DNA of 64,000 bases from Kitasatospora acidiphila (GTDB taxonomy: Bacteria > Actinomycetota > Actinomycetes > Streptomycetales > Streptomycetaceae): NCBI RefSeq assembly GCF_006636205.1, contig NZ_VIGB01000003.1, forward strand, positions 2,108,001 to 2,172,000, written 5' to 3'. The notes below the pieces were generated by a model, which saw nothing but the letters and a program-made list of their open reading frames with translations, was not told the DNA's origin and did not search any database. Of the stretch, positions 32,660-41,605 are shown in pieces; positions within the stretch are counted from its first letter, which is position 1, and every line of letters begins with the position of its first letter. The position numbers and the translations under genes were made by a program.

Positions 32660-33085
32660 AGGATCTGAGTCCGCGCCCCCGGCCCCCCACCCCCGCCACT
32701 CTATGATCTTCCCGCCGAAAGGGAGGACGGTTTTGCGATCACGAGTCGCAGAGTCAGAGATCCTGCCTCACTGATCCGCATATTTCGCCTCCTCGCAATC
32801 GACCTACCGGTAACTTCTCCCGGTACTTTCCAGAATACTCCGAACCGCGAGAATTCGGACCTTCCCCTGCGCATAGATTTCTTCATAAATTCCCACGCGT
32901 AATGTTTGATCAGAAAAGTCATCCGAGAAATACCTTGGGCCCTGGTCACCGGCGTAAGGACCCAGGTGGTCGAGTGGCGCGGCCGGAGTACGGTGAAAGA
33001 ACTCACCGTCAACGGTCTGCGGGTTCCTTCGGTGCCCAGCGCCGATAACAGGCCGTCCACAACGAGCCCAGGGCTGGTGTTCGAT
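32660..33085. other. AT-richer intergenic region without a gene
   Basis: About 425 bp. The stretch 32690-32930 is notably AT-rich for this genome (for example CGTAATGTTTGATCAGAAA). Codon patterns do not support a protein on either strand, though open frames are present. It may be a promoter region, a small RNA locus or a scar of a lost element. Confidence 0.4.
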
Positions 33086-33562
33086 ATGACCGCGACCTCC
33101 GATCCCACCGCCTCCCGGCCTCCGGGGCCAGAACCGCCGGTCCGGCTCTCACTGACACCCGAGGGCGCCACCCCGGGTCGGCTCGACGGTGCCTGGTGGC
33201 CCCGCTCGCACGACCTATTGAGTGAACTCCCGCCACTGGCGGCGGCGCTGGACCCCAAGTGGGGCAAGATCACCCGGGTCACCGTGAATCCGAGGCACTG
33301 GCCGGTCATTCCCCGGCGGGTTCCGGTCGCAGGCCACGTCATCCACGTCGGGTGGTTCGAAGAGGAGCAGGACGCGGACGAGGTGGTGGTGTGCTCCTTC
33401 ATCCCGCTGCGCCTGGAGCTTCTGGTGATTCCCCCCGAGGCCGAGGCCTCAGCCGCCGAGCGGCTGATGACGGCGGCATCCGACCCGGCCAACACCCGCC
33501 CCGGCACCGACCTCCTGACAGCCGAGGGCGTGCCGACCGCCGACCCGCGGGCCGACGGATGA
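33086..33562 (+). CDS. DUF5994 family protein
   Basis: About 158 residues from ATG 33086; an upstream in-frame extension to 32906 is unlike the family. The sequence contains RLSLTPEGATPGRLDGAWWP, RSHDLLSELPPLAAALD, ITRVTVNPRHWPVIPRRVP and HVIHVGWFEEEQDADEV, the core of DUF5994, an uncharacterised actinobacterial cytoplasmic family. The C-terminal part (LLVIPPEAEASAAERLM) is a helix. No partner gene. Confidence 0.78.
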   Translation: MTATSDPTASRPPGPEPPVRLSLTPEGATPGRLDGAWWPRSHDLLSELPPLAAALDPKWGKITRVTVNPRHWPVIPRRVPVAGHVIHVGWFEEEQDADEVVVCSFIPLRLELLVIPPEAEASAAERLMTAASDPANTRPGTDLLTAEGVPTADPRADG

Positions 33563-33593
33563 CAACGGTCAGCAGCGGACGGCACCATGCCGT

Positions 33594-33890
33594 TCACCGC
33601 CGGCCCCGCCCCTGACCTTCCGCCCACGGCTGGTCCGGCTGTTCGCGTGACCACTCGGTTTCGGCCTGGGGCTCGCCGACCGAGTGCCGCCCCTCCCAGA
33701 CCCGGACCCTGATCGCCCGCGGGCCGGGCGCGGGTCTGGAGAGCGTACGGACGAACCCGTCCCGCAGGTGGTTCGCCGCCTCCCGGGGCGTCCCGTCGTA
33801 CTCCAGGGGATTCGGCATGGGAGCGCCGTCCTGCTGGGACCAGCGGCCGTCGTCGTCCTGCGCCTCGAGGATCCACCGGTAGTACCGCAT
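33594..33890 (-). CDS. Small hypothetical protein
   Basis: 98 residues from ATG 33888-33890. A conserved-looking start (MRYYRWILEAQDDDGRWSQ) is followed by strands (FVRTLSRPAPGPRAIRVRVWE) and a charged end (EWSREQPDQPWAEGQGRGRR). No domain is recognised; it faces the DUF5994 gene convergently. Confidence 0.55.
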   Translation of the reverse strand: MRYYRWILEAQDDDGRWSQQDGAPMPNPLEYDGTPREAANHLRDGFVRTLSRPAPGPRAIRVRVWEGRHSVGEPQAETEWSREQPDQPWAEGQGRGRR

Positions 33891-34079
33891 CCTGGCCTCC
33901 CGCGACGACGGGCCCGTGTCAGAACACGACCGTAGGGGCCGAACTGGAGCCACGCCACTGGGCGCCGGAGTACGCCTCGACCACATGCGGACGCGCAGGA
34001 TCCCCAGCGCTCCGCTCGGGTGGCGGCGCGGCTTGTACCTTGCCCCCGGCTGGGGATGCCATGCGTAACACTGTGTGCT

Positions 34080-36332
34080 GTGTCAAGTACAGATCGGGAC
34101 GATGGCGGTGCGCAGGAGGGCGGCGCGCCGAGCCCCGACGCCCTGCTGCCGGCGCTCGACGCGGAGCAGCTCGGGGTGCTGCGCCGGGTGGGGCGCGAGT
34201 GGGGGCGGGTGGCCGGGGATCCGCAGGCGTGGCGCCGTGCGCTGCCCGTGGATCCGGATCTCGGTCGCTATCCACCTGCTTCCGAGATCCGGCCGGTGCG
34301 CTTCGGTCGCTTCGTGCCGGTGGCCACGGTCGGTGGGCAGCCACCGGCGGTCGAGACGGCCGGTGAGGACACCCGGACGTCCCGGCTCGGGAGGGTCGGT
34401 TCCGGGGTGCGGCGCGTGCTGCTCGGGGCACCGCTGCGGAGCACCGCGATCGCGCACGAGCGGATGCGCAAGTTGGTGGCGCTGCCGGTGCTCTCCGCCG
34501 ACGCGCTGTCCTCGGTCGCGTACGGGCCCGAGGCGATGCTGGCGGTCCTCGTCCTCGCCGGCACGGCCGGCCTGCGCTACTCGGTGCCGATCGCCGTGAC
34601 GATCACGTTCCTGATGCTCGCGGTCGGGGTGTCCTACCGTCAGACGATCCGGGCCTATCCGCACGGCGGCGGCTCGTACATCGTCGCCACCGCCAACCTC
34701 GGCCGCCTCCCCGGGCTGGCGGCCGCCGCCGGTCTGATGACCGACTACATCCTCACCGTCGCGGTCTCGATCGCCTCCGGCATGGCGGCGGTCACCTCGG
34801 CGATCCCCTCACTCCAACGCGACATCGTGCCGATCGGCCTCGCCGTGATCGCCGTGCTGCTCGCCGGGAACCTGCGCGGCGTACGCCAGGCGGGCGCGCT
34901 GTTCGCCGCACCGACGTACGGCTTCGTCATCGCGGTCCTCGTACTGGTCGCCGTCGGGCTGTACGACGCGGGCGGCCGCGGATTCCACCCGACCGCGACA
35001 CCGCGGCTGACCGCGACCGAGGGGGTCAGCGTGCTCCTGGTCCTGCGTGCCTTCGCCTCCGGCTCGACGGCGATGACCGGTATCGAGGCGATCTCCAACG
35101 CGGTCCCGGTCTTCCAGCCGACCGAATGGCGCAACGCCCGCACCACCCTGACCTGGATGGTCGGCCTGCTCATCGTGCTCTTCGCCGGCACGGTCGCGCT
35201 GGTCCACTTCGACGGCATCGTCCCCAACCCGCAGGAGACGGTCCTGTCGCAGCTGGCTCACCGCGCCTTCGGCTCGGGTGTCGGCTACGTCTTCACCCAG
35301 GCCGCCACCGCCGCGATCCTGCTCCTGGCGGCCAACACCGCCTACAACGACTTCCCCCGCGTCCTCTACCTGCTGGCCCGCGACCTCCAGGCACCGCGGA
35401 TCTTCCTACGGCTGGGCGACCGGCTGGCCTTCAGCAACGGCATCGTCCTGCTCTCGGTCGCCGCGGCCGCGATCTACGCGGCGTTCGGCGGCAAGACCGC
35501 GCCGCTCATCCCGCTCTATGCCGTCGGTGTCTTCCTCGCCTTCACCCTGTCGCAGACCGGCATGGTCGTTCACTGGTGGCGCCTGCGCGACCGTCACTGG
35601 CGCAAGAGTCTGACCTTCAACGCCGTCGGCGCGCTGCTCTCGGCGATCGTGCTCATCACCGCGGCGATCACCAAGTTCACCCAGGGCGCCTGGTTCGCCG
35701 CACTCATTGTGGGACTGTTCATCCTGGTGGCGACCAGGATCCGGCACCACTACGACCTGGTCGCCGAGGCACTCGCCCTGCACCCCCACGCCGTCGAGAT
35801 CCCCAGTCGCACCATCACACCGCCACGCTCACGGGAGGGCGCGACACCAGCCGGCGCACCCGTGCCGAGCCCGGCACTCCGGGCGCCGTCCGGGACGGGG
35901 GCGGATGCGGAGGGCGAGGAGACTCCCGAGGAGATCCACCCCCTGCTGATCGTGCCGATCGCCGCGCTGGACCTGGCCGGCATGCGCGCACTCGCCTATG
36001 CCGCCTCGCTCCGACAGCCCGTCCTCGCCCTGCACATCAGCCCCAGCGCGTTCGAGGCCGAGCGCTTCCGCGAGTACTGGAACCAGTGGGGCGACCACCT
36101 GCCGCTCAAGATCGTCCTCTCCCCCTACCGCGCGATCGTCGCTCCCCTGGTCAACTACATCGAGTCCCTCCACCGCCAGCGCCCGGACCTCACCCTGACC
36201 GTCATCCTCCCGGAGATCGTCGTACGGCACCGGCGCCACCGACTCCTGCACAACCGCCTCGCACCGCGGCTGCGCAGAGCGCTGCGGCCCCTGCCGAAGA
36301 TCGTCGTCACCACGGTCCCGTTCCACGTGTAG
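34080..36332 (+). CDS. APC-superfamily permease with cytoplasmic C-terminal domain (KimA-like)
   Basis: About 750 residues if GTG 34080 is the start (MSSTDRDDGG); the exact start is uncertain because no clear ribosome site is present. A cytoplasmic N-terminal region (about 120 residues) leads to the permease core: ALSSVAYGPEAMLAVLVLAG, RQTIRAYPHGGGSYIVA, AAGLMTDYILTVAVSIASG, ASGSTAMTGIEAISNAVP and ANTAYNDFPRVLYLLARD, about 12 membrane segments. The C-terminal 170 residues (HPLLIVPIAALDLAGMRAL; LTLTVILPEIVVRHR) form a soluble USP-like domain. This architecture matches the KUP/KimA-type potassium transporters and amino-acid transporters; potassium import is the better guess. Confidence 0.78.
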   Translation: MSSTDRDDGGAQEGGAPSPDALLPALDAEQLGVLRRVGREWGRVAGDPQAWRRALPVDPDLGRYPPASEIRPVRFGRFVPVATVGGQPPAVETAGEDTRTSRLGRVGSGVRRVLLGAPLRSTAIAHERMRKLVALPVLSADALSSVAYGPEAMLAVLVLAGTAGLRYSVPIAVTITFLMLAVGVSYRQTIRAYPHGGGSYIVATANLGRLPGLAAAAGLMTDYILTVAVSIASGMAAVTSAIPSLQRDIVPIGLAVIAVLLAGNLRGVRQAGALFAAPTYGFVIAVLVLVAVGLYDAGGRGFHPTATPRLTATEGVSVLLVLRAFASGSTAMTGIEAISNAVPVFQPTEWRNARTTLTWMVGLLIVLFAGTVALVHFDGIVPNPQETVLSQLAHRAFGSGVGYVFTQAATAAILLLAANTAYNDFPRVLYLLARDLQAPRIFLRLGDRLAFSNGIVLLSVAAAAIYAAFGGKTAPLIPLYAVGVFLAFTLSQTGMVVHWWRLRDRHWRKSLTFNAVGALLSAIVLITAAITKFTQGAWFAALIVGLFILVATRIRHHYDLVAEALALHPHAVEIPSRTITPPRSREGATPAGAPVPSPALRAPSGTGADAEGEETPEEIHPLLIVPIAALDLAGMRALAYAASLRQPVLALHISPSAFEAERFREYWNQWGDHLPLKIVLSPYRAIVAPLVNYIESLHRQRPDLTLTVILPEIVVRHRRHRLLHNRLAPRLRRALRPLPKIVVTTVPFHV

Positions 36333-36357
36333 GACGGCAGGGGAATCGGCCACCGGG

Positions 36358-37218
36358 TCAGCGGTCGTGGAGCCCGGCGCGGTCGGCGGCCTCCTCGGCG
36401 GCCTGCAGATGGCGCCGGCCGTCCTCGCCGAGCGCCGAGAGCACCCCCGCGATGAGCGTCTCGACGACCGCCAGGGTCGGCACGTAACTGTCGTACGGCG
36501 ACGGCGCGATGACCTGGCTCGCCAGCACCACCTCGGCGTACTGCGCCACCGGCGACAGCCAGGCGTCGGTGAACAGCACCACGCGGGCGCCGCGCTCCTG
36601 CGCCAGCTGGGCCACCGTCAGTTTGTCGGCCTCGTAGCGCCGGTAGTCGAACACCACCAGCACGTCGCGGCGGCCGAGCGTGGCCAGGACGGCGGTGCGC
36701 TCCACATCGCGGCCGGGCACCAGGCGCACGTCGTCCCGCAACTGCATCAGGTGCAGGCCCAGGTACTCGGCGAGCAGGTGGGTGAACCGGCCGCCGAACA
36801 GCGTGATCCGGCGCTTCGGGTCGGCCAGCACCTGGACGGCGCGCTCCAGGTCGTGGGGCGGCAGTTCGGCGAGCGTGCGGGTGACGGCGGTGCCGAGCAC
36901 CCGGTCCGGCGTGAGGTCCTGCGCCTCGGGCTCGCGGCCGTATCCGGGGGTGGTGTACAGCGACAGCGGTGAGGCGTTGCGCTCGTCGAGCTCACCGCGC
37001 AGGGCGGCCTGGAAGTCGGGAAAGCCGCGGTAGCCGAGGCGGTTGACGAAGCGGACGACGGTGGGCGCGCTGACGCCCGCGCGTTCGGCGAGCACCGCGA
37101 CGGTCTCGAACCCGGCGGACGGATAGGCGGCCAGCAGCACCCGGGCCACCTTGCGCTCGGCAGGACTGAGCTCCCCCAGTTTCTGCCGGATCTCCTCAGC
37201 CAGCGTGCTGCGGGCCAT
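36358..37218 (-). CDS. MurR/RpiR-family transcriptional regulator
   Basis: 286 residues from ATG 37216-37218. The N-terminal helix-turn-helix reads LSPAERKVARVLLAAYPSAG, TVAVLAERAGVSAPTVVRF, NRLGYRGFPDFQAAL; the C-terminal SIS (sugar isomerase) domain follows (ITLFGGRFTHLLAEYLGLHL; DVLVVFDYRRYEADKLTVAQ; VVLFTDAWLSPVAQYA). RpiR proteins normally sense phosphorylated sugars. Here the gene is downstream of, and in the same orientation as, an M20 hydrolase and an amino-acid ABC transporter, a combination seen for regulators of amino-acid or amide uptake. Its own promoter region holds 25-bp tandem repeats. Confidence 0.88.
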   Translation of the reverse strand: MARSTLAEEIRQKLGELSPAERKVARVLLAAYPSAGFETVAVLAERAGVSAPTVVRFVNRLGYRGFPDFQAALRGELDERNASPLSLYTTPGYGREPEAQDLTPDRVLGTAVTRTLAELPPHDLERAVQVLADPKRRITLFGGRFTHLLAEYLGLHLMQLRDDVRLVPGRDVERTAVLATLGRRDVLVVFDYRRYEADKLTVAQLAQERGARVVLFTDAWLSPVAQYAEVVLASQVIAPSPYDSYVPTLAVVETLIAGVLSALGEDGRRHLQAAEEAADRAGLHDR

Positions 37219-37255
37219 CGTCCTGCCTGCCTTTCCTGCCGTCGGCACCGTGCCG

Positions 37256-37324
37256 GTACCGTCCGGTCGGCACCTTGTCGGCACCGTCCGGTCGGCACCT
37301 TGTCGGCACCGTCCGGTCGGCACC
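37256..37324. repeat. Three tandem 25-bp units between the M20 and RpiR genes
   Basis: The unit GTCGGCACCGTCCGGTCGGC plus ACCTT repeats back to back: a partial copy at 37256-37276, full copies at 37277-37301 and 37302-37324 (last two bases missing). Each unit holds the complementary words GGTCGGCACC and GTCGGCACCG in a near-palindromic arrangement. Location immediately upstream of the RpiR gene suggests operator repeats, with replication slippage as the alternative. Confidence 0.75.
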
Positions 37325-37460
37325 GCCCGTGTCCGGCGAGCCTACTGCGCGGTCGCCGGCTCGCCGGCCGCGCAGCGATCCGCGGCCCGCGGCCCGCGCG
37401 GTGGGCTCCTGCACCGGCCACGGCGCTGTACAACCGGTGCAGGAGGTCTGTGTCCCCGGG

Positions 37461-38678
37461 TCAGCCCGTCCGCTCGTCGCCGAGCCGGGCGATCAGGGCG
37501 GCCAGCAGGGCGACCCGCGCCGGCACGGTCGTGACGTCGAGCCACTCCTGCGGGGTGTGGTCGGCCCCGCCGACCGGGCCGAGCCCGTCCAGCACCGGCA
37601 CCCCGGCACCCGCGATGAGGTTGGCGTCACCGACACCGCCGGTCGCCGCCGCGCCGAACACCAGGCCCAGCTGCTCCCCGGCCGCCAGGGCGTGCGCGAG
37701 GATGCGGCGGGCGGCGGGAGTGTCCTCCATCGGCGGGCAGACCTCCAGCAGCTCGACCCGCACGGACGTCCCCGGGACCCGGGTCCGCGCCGCGACCTGT
37801 TCGAGCGCGGCGCGACCGCGCGCCAGGCCCGCGCCGGTGGCGGACCGCACCTCGACGCGCAGCTCGGCCTCCGGGCAGACGATGTTGGCGCGGTGGCCGG
37901 CCCGGATGACGCCGACGTTGACCGTCACGTCGCCCAGCCGGCCGTTGAGGGCCTGGAGGGCGATGACCAACCGGGCCGCCGCCAGGGCGGCGTTGGCCCC
38001 GCGCTCCGGCTCCACCCCGGCGTGCGCGGCGCGGCCGCTGACCGTGAGCACGTAGTCCGCCACCCCCTTGCGGGCGACGACGAGGTCCCCGTTCTCGCGG
38101 GCGCACTCCAGCGCCAGCGCGTAGTGCATGCCACGCGCGGTGCGTTCGGTGACGGAACGGCTGGCCGGTGAGCCGATCTCCTCGTCCGGGGTGGCGAGGA
38201 ACACCAACTCGGCGTACCCGTCCAACCCGACGGCGTCCAGGACCTCCAGGGCGGTGAGCCCGGCCAGCAGCCCGCCCTTGTCGTCGCTGGCACCGGGGCC
38301 GTGGGCCAGCGCGCCGTCGATCCGCAGCGGCCGCGCGGCGGCGGTGCCGTCCTCGAAGACGGTGTCCAGGTGGGCCGCCAGCAGGATCCGCCGGCCGCCG
38401 TCGGCCTCCGGCAGGCTGCCGGACCTGCGGGCCACCACGACGTCACCGGACCGGTGCCCGTGGGCCGGTGGTACGGCGATCCGCTCGGTCGCGAAGCCGA
38501 GGGCGGCCAGCCGGGCCGCCGTCCAGTCGGCCACCCGGTTGACGCCGTCGGGGCTGTAGGAGCCGGAGTCGATCGCCACCAGCTCGGCCAGTCCGTCCAG
38601 GTAGGCGCCCAGCCGCTGCTCGGCCAGGGCCAGCAGCGCGGAGGTGTCGCGGCACTGCTGCCGCGCGGGCCCGCTCAC
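37461..38678 (-). CDS. M20-family metallopeptidase/amidohydrolase
   Basis: 405 residues from GTG 38676-38678, which overlaps the stop of the ABC ATPase gene. Metal-ligand motifs: LLAAHLDTVFEDG (HxD), LAHGPGASDDKGGLLAGL (second Asp), LATPDEEIGSPASR (catalytic Glu-Glu), LALECARENGDLV, and a C-terminal GGADHTPQEW with the last histidine. A lid domain contains SGRAAHAGVEPERGANA. M20 enzymes remove terminal residues from dipeptides or acyl amino acids. The coupling to an amino-acid ABC importer implies processing of an imported amide or dipeptide. Confidence 0.88.
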   Translation of the reverse strand: MSGPARQQCRDTSALLALAEQRLGAYLDGLAELVAIDSGSYSPDGVNRVADWTAARLAALGFATERIAVPPAHGHRSGDVVVARRSGSLPEADGGRRILLAAHLDTVFEDGTAAARPLRIDGALAHGPGASDDKGGLLAGLTALEVLDAVGLDGYAELVFLATPDEEIGSPASRSVTERTARGMHYALALECARENGDLVVARKGVADYVLTVSGRAAHAGVEPERGANAALAAARLVIALQALNGRLGDVTVNVGVIRAGHRANIVCPEAELRVEVRSATGAGLARGRAALEQVAARTRVPGTSVRVELLEVCPPMEDTPAARRILAHALAAGEQLGLVFGAAATGGVGDANLIAGAGVPVLDGLGPVGGADHTPQEWLDVTTVPARVALLAALIARLGDERTG

Positions 38679-39443
38679 AGGACCTTCGACAGGAAGGCGC
38701 GGGTGCGCTCCTGCTGAGGATCGGTCAGGACCTGGCGGGGTCGCCGGACTCGACGACCACGCCCCCGTCCATGAAGACGGCGGTGTCGGCGACCTCGCGG
38801 GCGAACCCGATCTCATGGGTGACCACCACCATCGTCATGCCGTCGGCCGCGAGTCGGCGCATGACGTCCAGGACGTCCCCGACGAGTTCGGGGTCGAGGG
38901 CCGAGGTCGGCTCGTCGAAGAGCATCAGCTTGGGCTTCATCGCCAGGGCGCGGGCGATGGCGACCCGCTGCTGCTGGCCGCCGGAGAGCTGGGCCGGGTA
39001 GTGGCCCGCCCGGTCGGCCAGGCCGACCTGCTCCAGCAGCCGCTCGGCCTCGCCTCGCGCCTGGGTCCGGGCGGTGCCGGCGACCCGGAGGGGGCCTCCA
39101 TCACGTTCTCCAGCGCCGTCAGGTGCGGGAACAGGTTGAAGCGCTGGAACACCATGCCGATGTCACGGCGGCGCTGGGCGACCTCGCGCTCCCTGAGCTC
39201 GTGCAGCCGGTCGCCGTGCTGCCGGTAGCCCACCAGCTCGCCGTCGACGGTGAGCCGCCCGGCGTCGACCTTCTCCAGGTGGTTGATGCAGCGCAGGAAG
39301 GTGGACTTCCCGGAGCCGGAGGGCCCGAGCAGGCAGCAGACCTGCCCGCGTTCGACGGTGAGGTCGATGCCCTTGAGGACCTGGAGCTTTCCGAAGTGTT
39401 TGCGCACACCCTCGGCACGCACCATGGGAGTTGCCATGGTCAT
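38675..39443 (-). CDS. Amino-acid ABC transporter ATP-binding protein (two apparent frameshifts)
   Basis: Begins at ATG 39441-39443, overlapping the permease stop (ATGA). Walker [14 protein letters not shown] and the Q loop [14 protein letters not shown] are in the first frame; a break at the G run 39090-39094 leads to a second frame with ABC signature [15 protein letters not shown] and Walker [16 protein letters not shown], then [14 protein letters not shown] second break at 38737-38740 moves to a third frame that ends at TGA 38675. Restoring one base at each gives about 256 residues, the normal size of a polar-amino-acid ATPase (GlnQ/GltL type). Both breaks are in short C runs, so sequencing error is likely. 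Confidence 0.85.
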
Positions 39444-40420
39444 CCCTTCTGCACGGTGGGGTGGGTGGGCCGCGCACCGAGGCCGGGCAGGCGCAGCGCG
39501 GTCCCCGCGACCAGGCGCCGCAGCGGGCTGCTGTGGCCGCCCCGGCCCGAGCCGCGTCCGTAGCGGCGCTCCAGCCAGGACTGCGGGACGCCCAGCAGGG
39601 TGACGAGGATCAGGTACCAGCAGCTGGCCACCACGATCATGGGGATGACCTGGTAGTTCTGGGCGTACACGTCCTGGATGTTGGACATCAGGTCGTGCGC
39701 CGAGATCACCGACACCAGGGCGGTCATCTTGAGCATGTTGATCGCCTCGTTGCCCATGGGCGGGACGATGACGCGCATCGCCTGCGGCAGCACGATCCGG
39801 CGCATCGTCAGCGCCGGGCGCATGCCGAGCGAGTGCGCTGCCTCGGTCTGCCCCTCGTCGACGGACTGGATCCCGGCCCGGACGATCTCGCTGGCGTACG
39901 CGGCCTCGTTGAGTCCGAGGGCCAGCAGGGCGGCGACCGTCGGTGTCAGCACGCTGTTGGTGTCCGCCTGGAGGAAGGTGACGTGCGTGAAGGGGATGCC
40001 GATCATGATGTGCTTGTACAGCGCCCCCGCATAGCCCCAGAACAGGATCTGGACCAGCAGCGGAGTGCCGCGGAAGACCCACACGAACAGCGTGGCCAGG
40101 CCGTACAGCACCGGGTTGGCCGACAGCCGCAGTACGGCGACCAGCGTGCCGAGCTCGAGCCCGAGGGCCATCGCGGCCGCGGTCAGCCAGAGCGTCGTGC
40201 CCAGTCCGTCGAAGATCAGTCCGGCGAACAGGTAGTGGCCGACGATGTTCCAGTGCAGGTTGGGGTTCCGGGCGAGCGAGCCGACCAGGCCCGCCAGCGC
40301 GGCGACGGCGGCGACGGCGGCGATCCAGCGGCCCCAGTACCGGACGGGCACGGCGACCAGCTCCTGCGGCGCCGGGGCGTCGGAGCGGGCCGTCTCGGCG
40401 GAGGTCGAGGCGGCGGCCAT
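39440..40420 (-). CDS. Amino-acid ABC transporter permease
   Basis: 326 residues, starting 1 bp after the stop codon of the binding-protein gene. Cytoplasmic N-terminus, then a first helix WGRWIAAVAAVAALAGLVG and typical His/Glu/Glu/Arg-opine-type permease motifs: GLGTTLWLTAAAMALGLELG, FVWVFRGTPLLVQI, LGLNEAAYASEIVRAGIQS, QTEAAHSLGMRPALTMRRI (EAA loop) and VIPMIVVASCWYLILVTLLG. One permease gene serves as homodimer. The C-terminal tail is Gly/Arg-rich. Confidence 0.92.
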   Translation of the reverse strand: MAAASTSAETARSDAPAPQELVAVPVRYWGRWIAAVAAVAALAGLVGSLARNPNLHWNIVGHYLFAGLIFDGLGTTLWLTAAAMALGLELGTLVAVLRLSANPVLYGLATLFVWVFRGTPLLVQILFWGYAGALYKHIMIGIPFTHVTFLQADTNSVLTPTVAALLALGLNEAAYASEIVRAGIQSVDEGQTEAAHSLGMRPALTMRRIVLPQAMRVIVPPMGNEAINMLKMTALVSVISAHDLMSNIQDVYAQNYQVIPMIVVASCWYLILVTLLGVPQSWLERRYGRGSGRGGHSSPLRRLVAGTALRLPGLGARPTHPTVQKG

Positions 40421-40421
40421 C

Positions 40422-41378
40422 TCAGGACACCCCCGCGTTCTCGGTGGCCTGCTTCACCGCGATCGACGGCACGCCGTACGCGGCGCAGATCCGGGTGAGG
40501 GTGCCGTCGTCGATCAGCTGCTGCAGTGCCTTGCGGATGGCCTCGGTGAGCTGCGGCAGCTGCTTGCTGACGCCGATGCCGTTCGGTGTCGCGTCGTAGC
40601 CGCTGCTGGCGGCGGGGTCGTCGACGACCTCGAAGGCGGCGCCGCCGTCGGCGTTCTTGGCGGTCCAGCCGGCCGCCGGCTTGGTGAGCAGGTCGGCGAC
40701 GACCTTGCCGGAGCGCAGCGCGAGTTGGGCGTCCGAGTCCTTGGGGAAGGTCTGGATCCCCACGGGCGGCCGGCCGGCCGCCGCGCAGGTCGACTGGTGG
40801 GCCTGGAGCAGCTGGAGCTGGTGGCTGGCAGCCTCGACGCCGACCTGCCGGCCGCAGAGGTCGTCCAGCTTGGTGACGGCGGACGGATTGCCCTTGGCGA
40901 CCAGGATCCCCGAGCCGGAGACCGAGTAGTCCACGAAGTCGAGCACCTGCTGGCGCTCCTTGCTGTCCGTCAGCGCCGACATGGCGGCGTCGAACTTGCC
41001 CGCCTGGACGGCCGGTACGAGGCCGTCGAACTTCTGCGGGGTGAAGGCGAACCGCACGCCGAGCTTGGCGCCGAGCGCCTGGCCGAGGTCGTAGTCGAGT
41101 CCGGTGAGGTCCGAGCCGCCCTCGGTGGCGAACATCTCGAAGGGCGCGTAGGGCACGTCCGTTGCCACCCGGACGGTGCCGCTCTGCCGGATCCGGTCGG
41201 GCAGCGCGTCGTGCAGCGCCTGGTCGCGGGTGACCTGCGCCCCGGCGACGGTTGCCCGGGTGGGGACGACTGCGGCTGCGTCGGCGGCGTTCCCGCCGCA
41301 GGCGGCGAGCGATACGACGGCCGCTGTCGACAAAGCGACTGCGGCGGCCGCATGACGGATCGGGCGGGTGAGCAACAC
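40422..41378 (-). CDS. Amino-acid ABC transporter substrate-binding lipoprotein
   Basis: 318 residues from GTG 41376-41378, with GAGGAGG eight bases upstream. Lipoprotein signal TAAVVSLAACGGN (lipobox LAAC). SBP_bac_3 domain: GTVRVATDVPYAPFEMFA, GLDYDLGQALGAKLGVRF, FDAAMSALTDSKERQQVLDF, GRQVGVEAASHQLQLLQ and AIRKALQQLIDDGTLTRIC. It captures a polar amino acid or opine outside the cell. First gene of a five-gene operon (binding protein, permease, ATPase, M20, RpiR). Confidence 0.9.
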   Translation of the reverse strand: MLLTRPIRHAAAAVALSTAAVVSLAACGGNAADAAAVVPTRATVAGAQVTRDQALHDALPDRIRQSGTVRVATDVPYAPFEMFATEGGSDLTGLDYDLGQALGAKLGVRFAFTPQKFDGLVPAVQAGKFDAAMSALTDSKERQQVLDFVDYSVSGSGILVAKGNPSAVTKLDDLCGRQVGVEAASHQLQLLQAHQSTCAAAGRPPVGIQTFPKDSDAQLALRSGKVVADLLTKPAAGWTAKNADGGAAFEVVDDPAASSGYDATPNGIGVSKQLPQLTEAIRKALQQLIDDGTLTRICAAYGVPSIAVKQATENAGVS

Positions 41379-41442
41379 GGTCGGACCCTCCTCTGGCGTG
41401 CTGCCGACGACTGGCGCCGGCGTCGAACATGAAGAGGACGTT

Positions 41443-41455
41443 ACAGGTGACCTGT
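41443..41455. promoter_or_regulatory. Palindromic operator candidate upstream of the amino-acid transporter operon
   Basis: ACAGGTGACCTGT is a perfect 6-1-6 palindrome about 65 bp upstream of the binding-protein start, in an AT-richer promoter region. On the minus strand a TAACGT that could act as a -10 lies directly next to it. A second inverted repeat CGTTA...TAACG occurs at 41478-41495. The operon-encoded RpiR protein is the obvious candidate ligand. Confidence 0.5.
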
Positions 41456-41605
41456 TCTTATCGGTAGATGTAATGCTCGTTACGGATGGATAACGGCCAG
41501 GAGGACTCCGCTGAGCCCGTTCATCGGATGTTGATCGCTTGTCAGTACGTTCTCCTCGGCCGGTGACCACCGGCGCCGACGCGGTACCAGGAGGACGAGA
41601 AGCAG

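Noticed and set aside
37256..37324. CRISPR array
   Set aside because: The units are contiguous, 25 bp each, with no spacers and no cas genes nearby.
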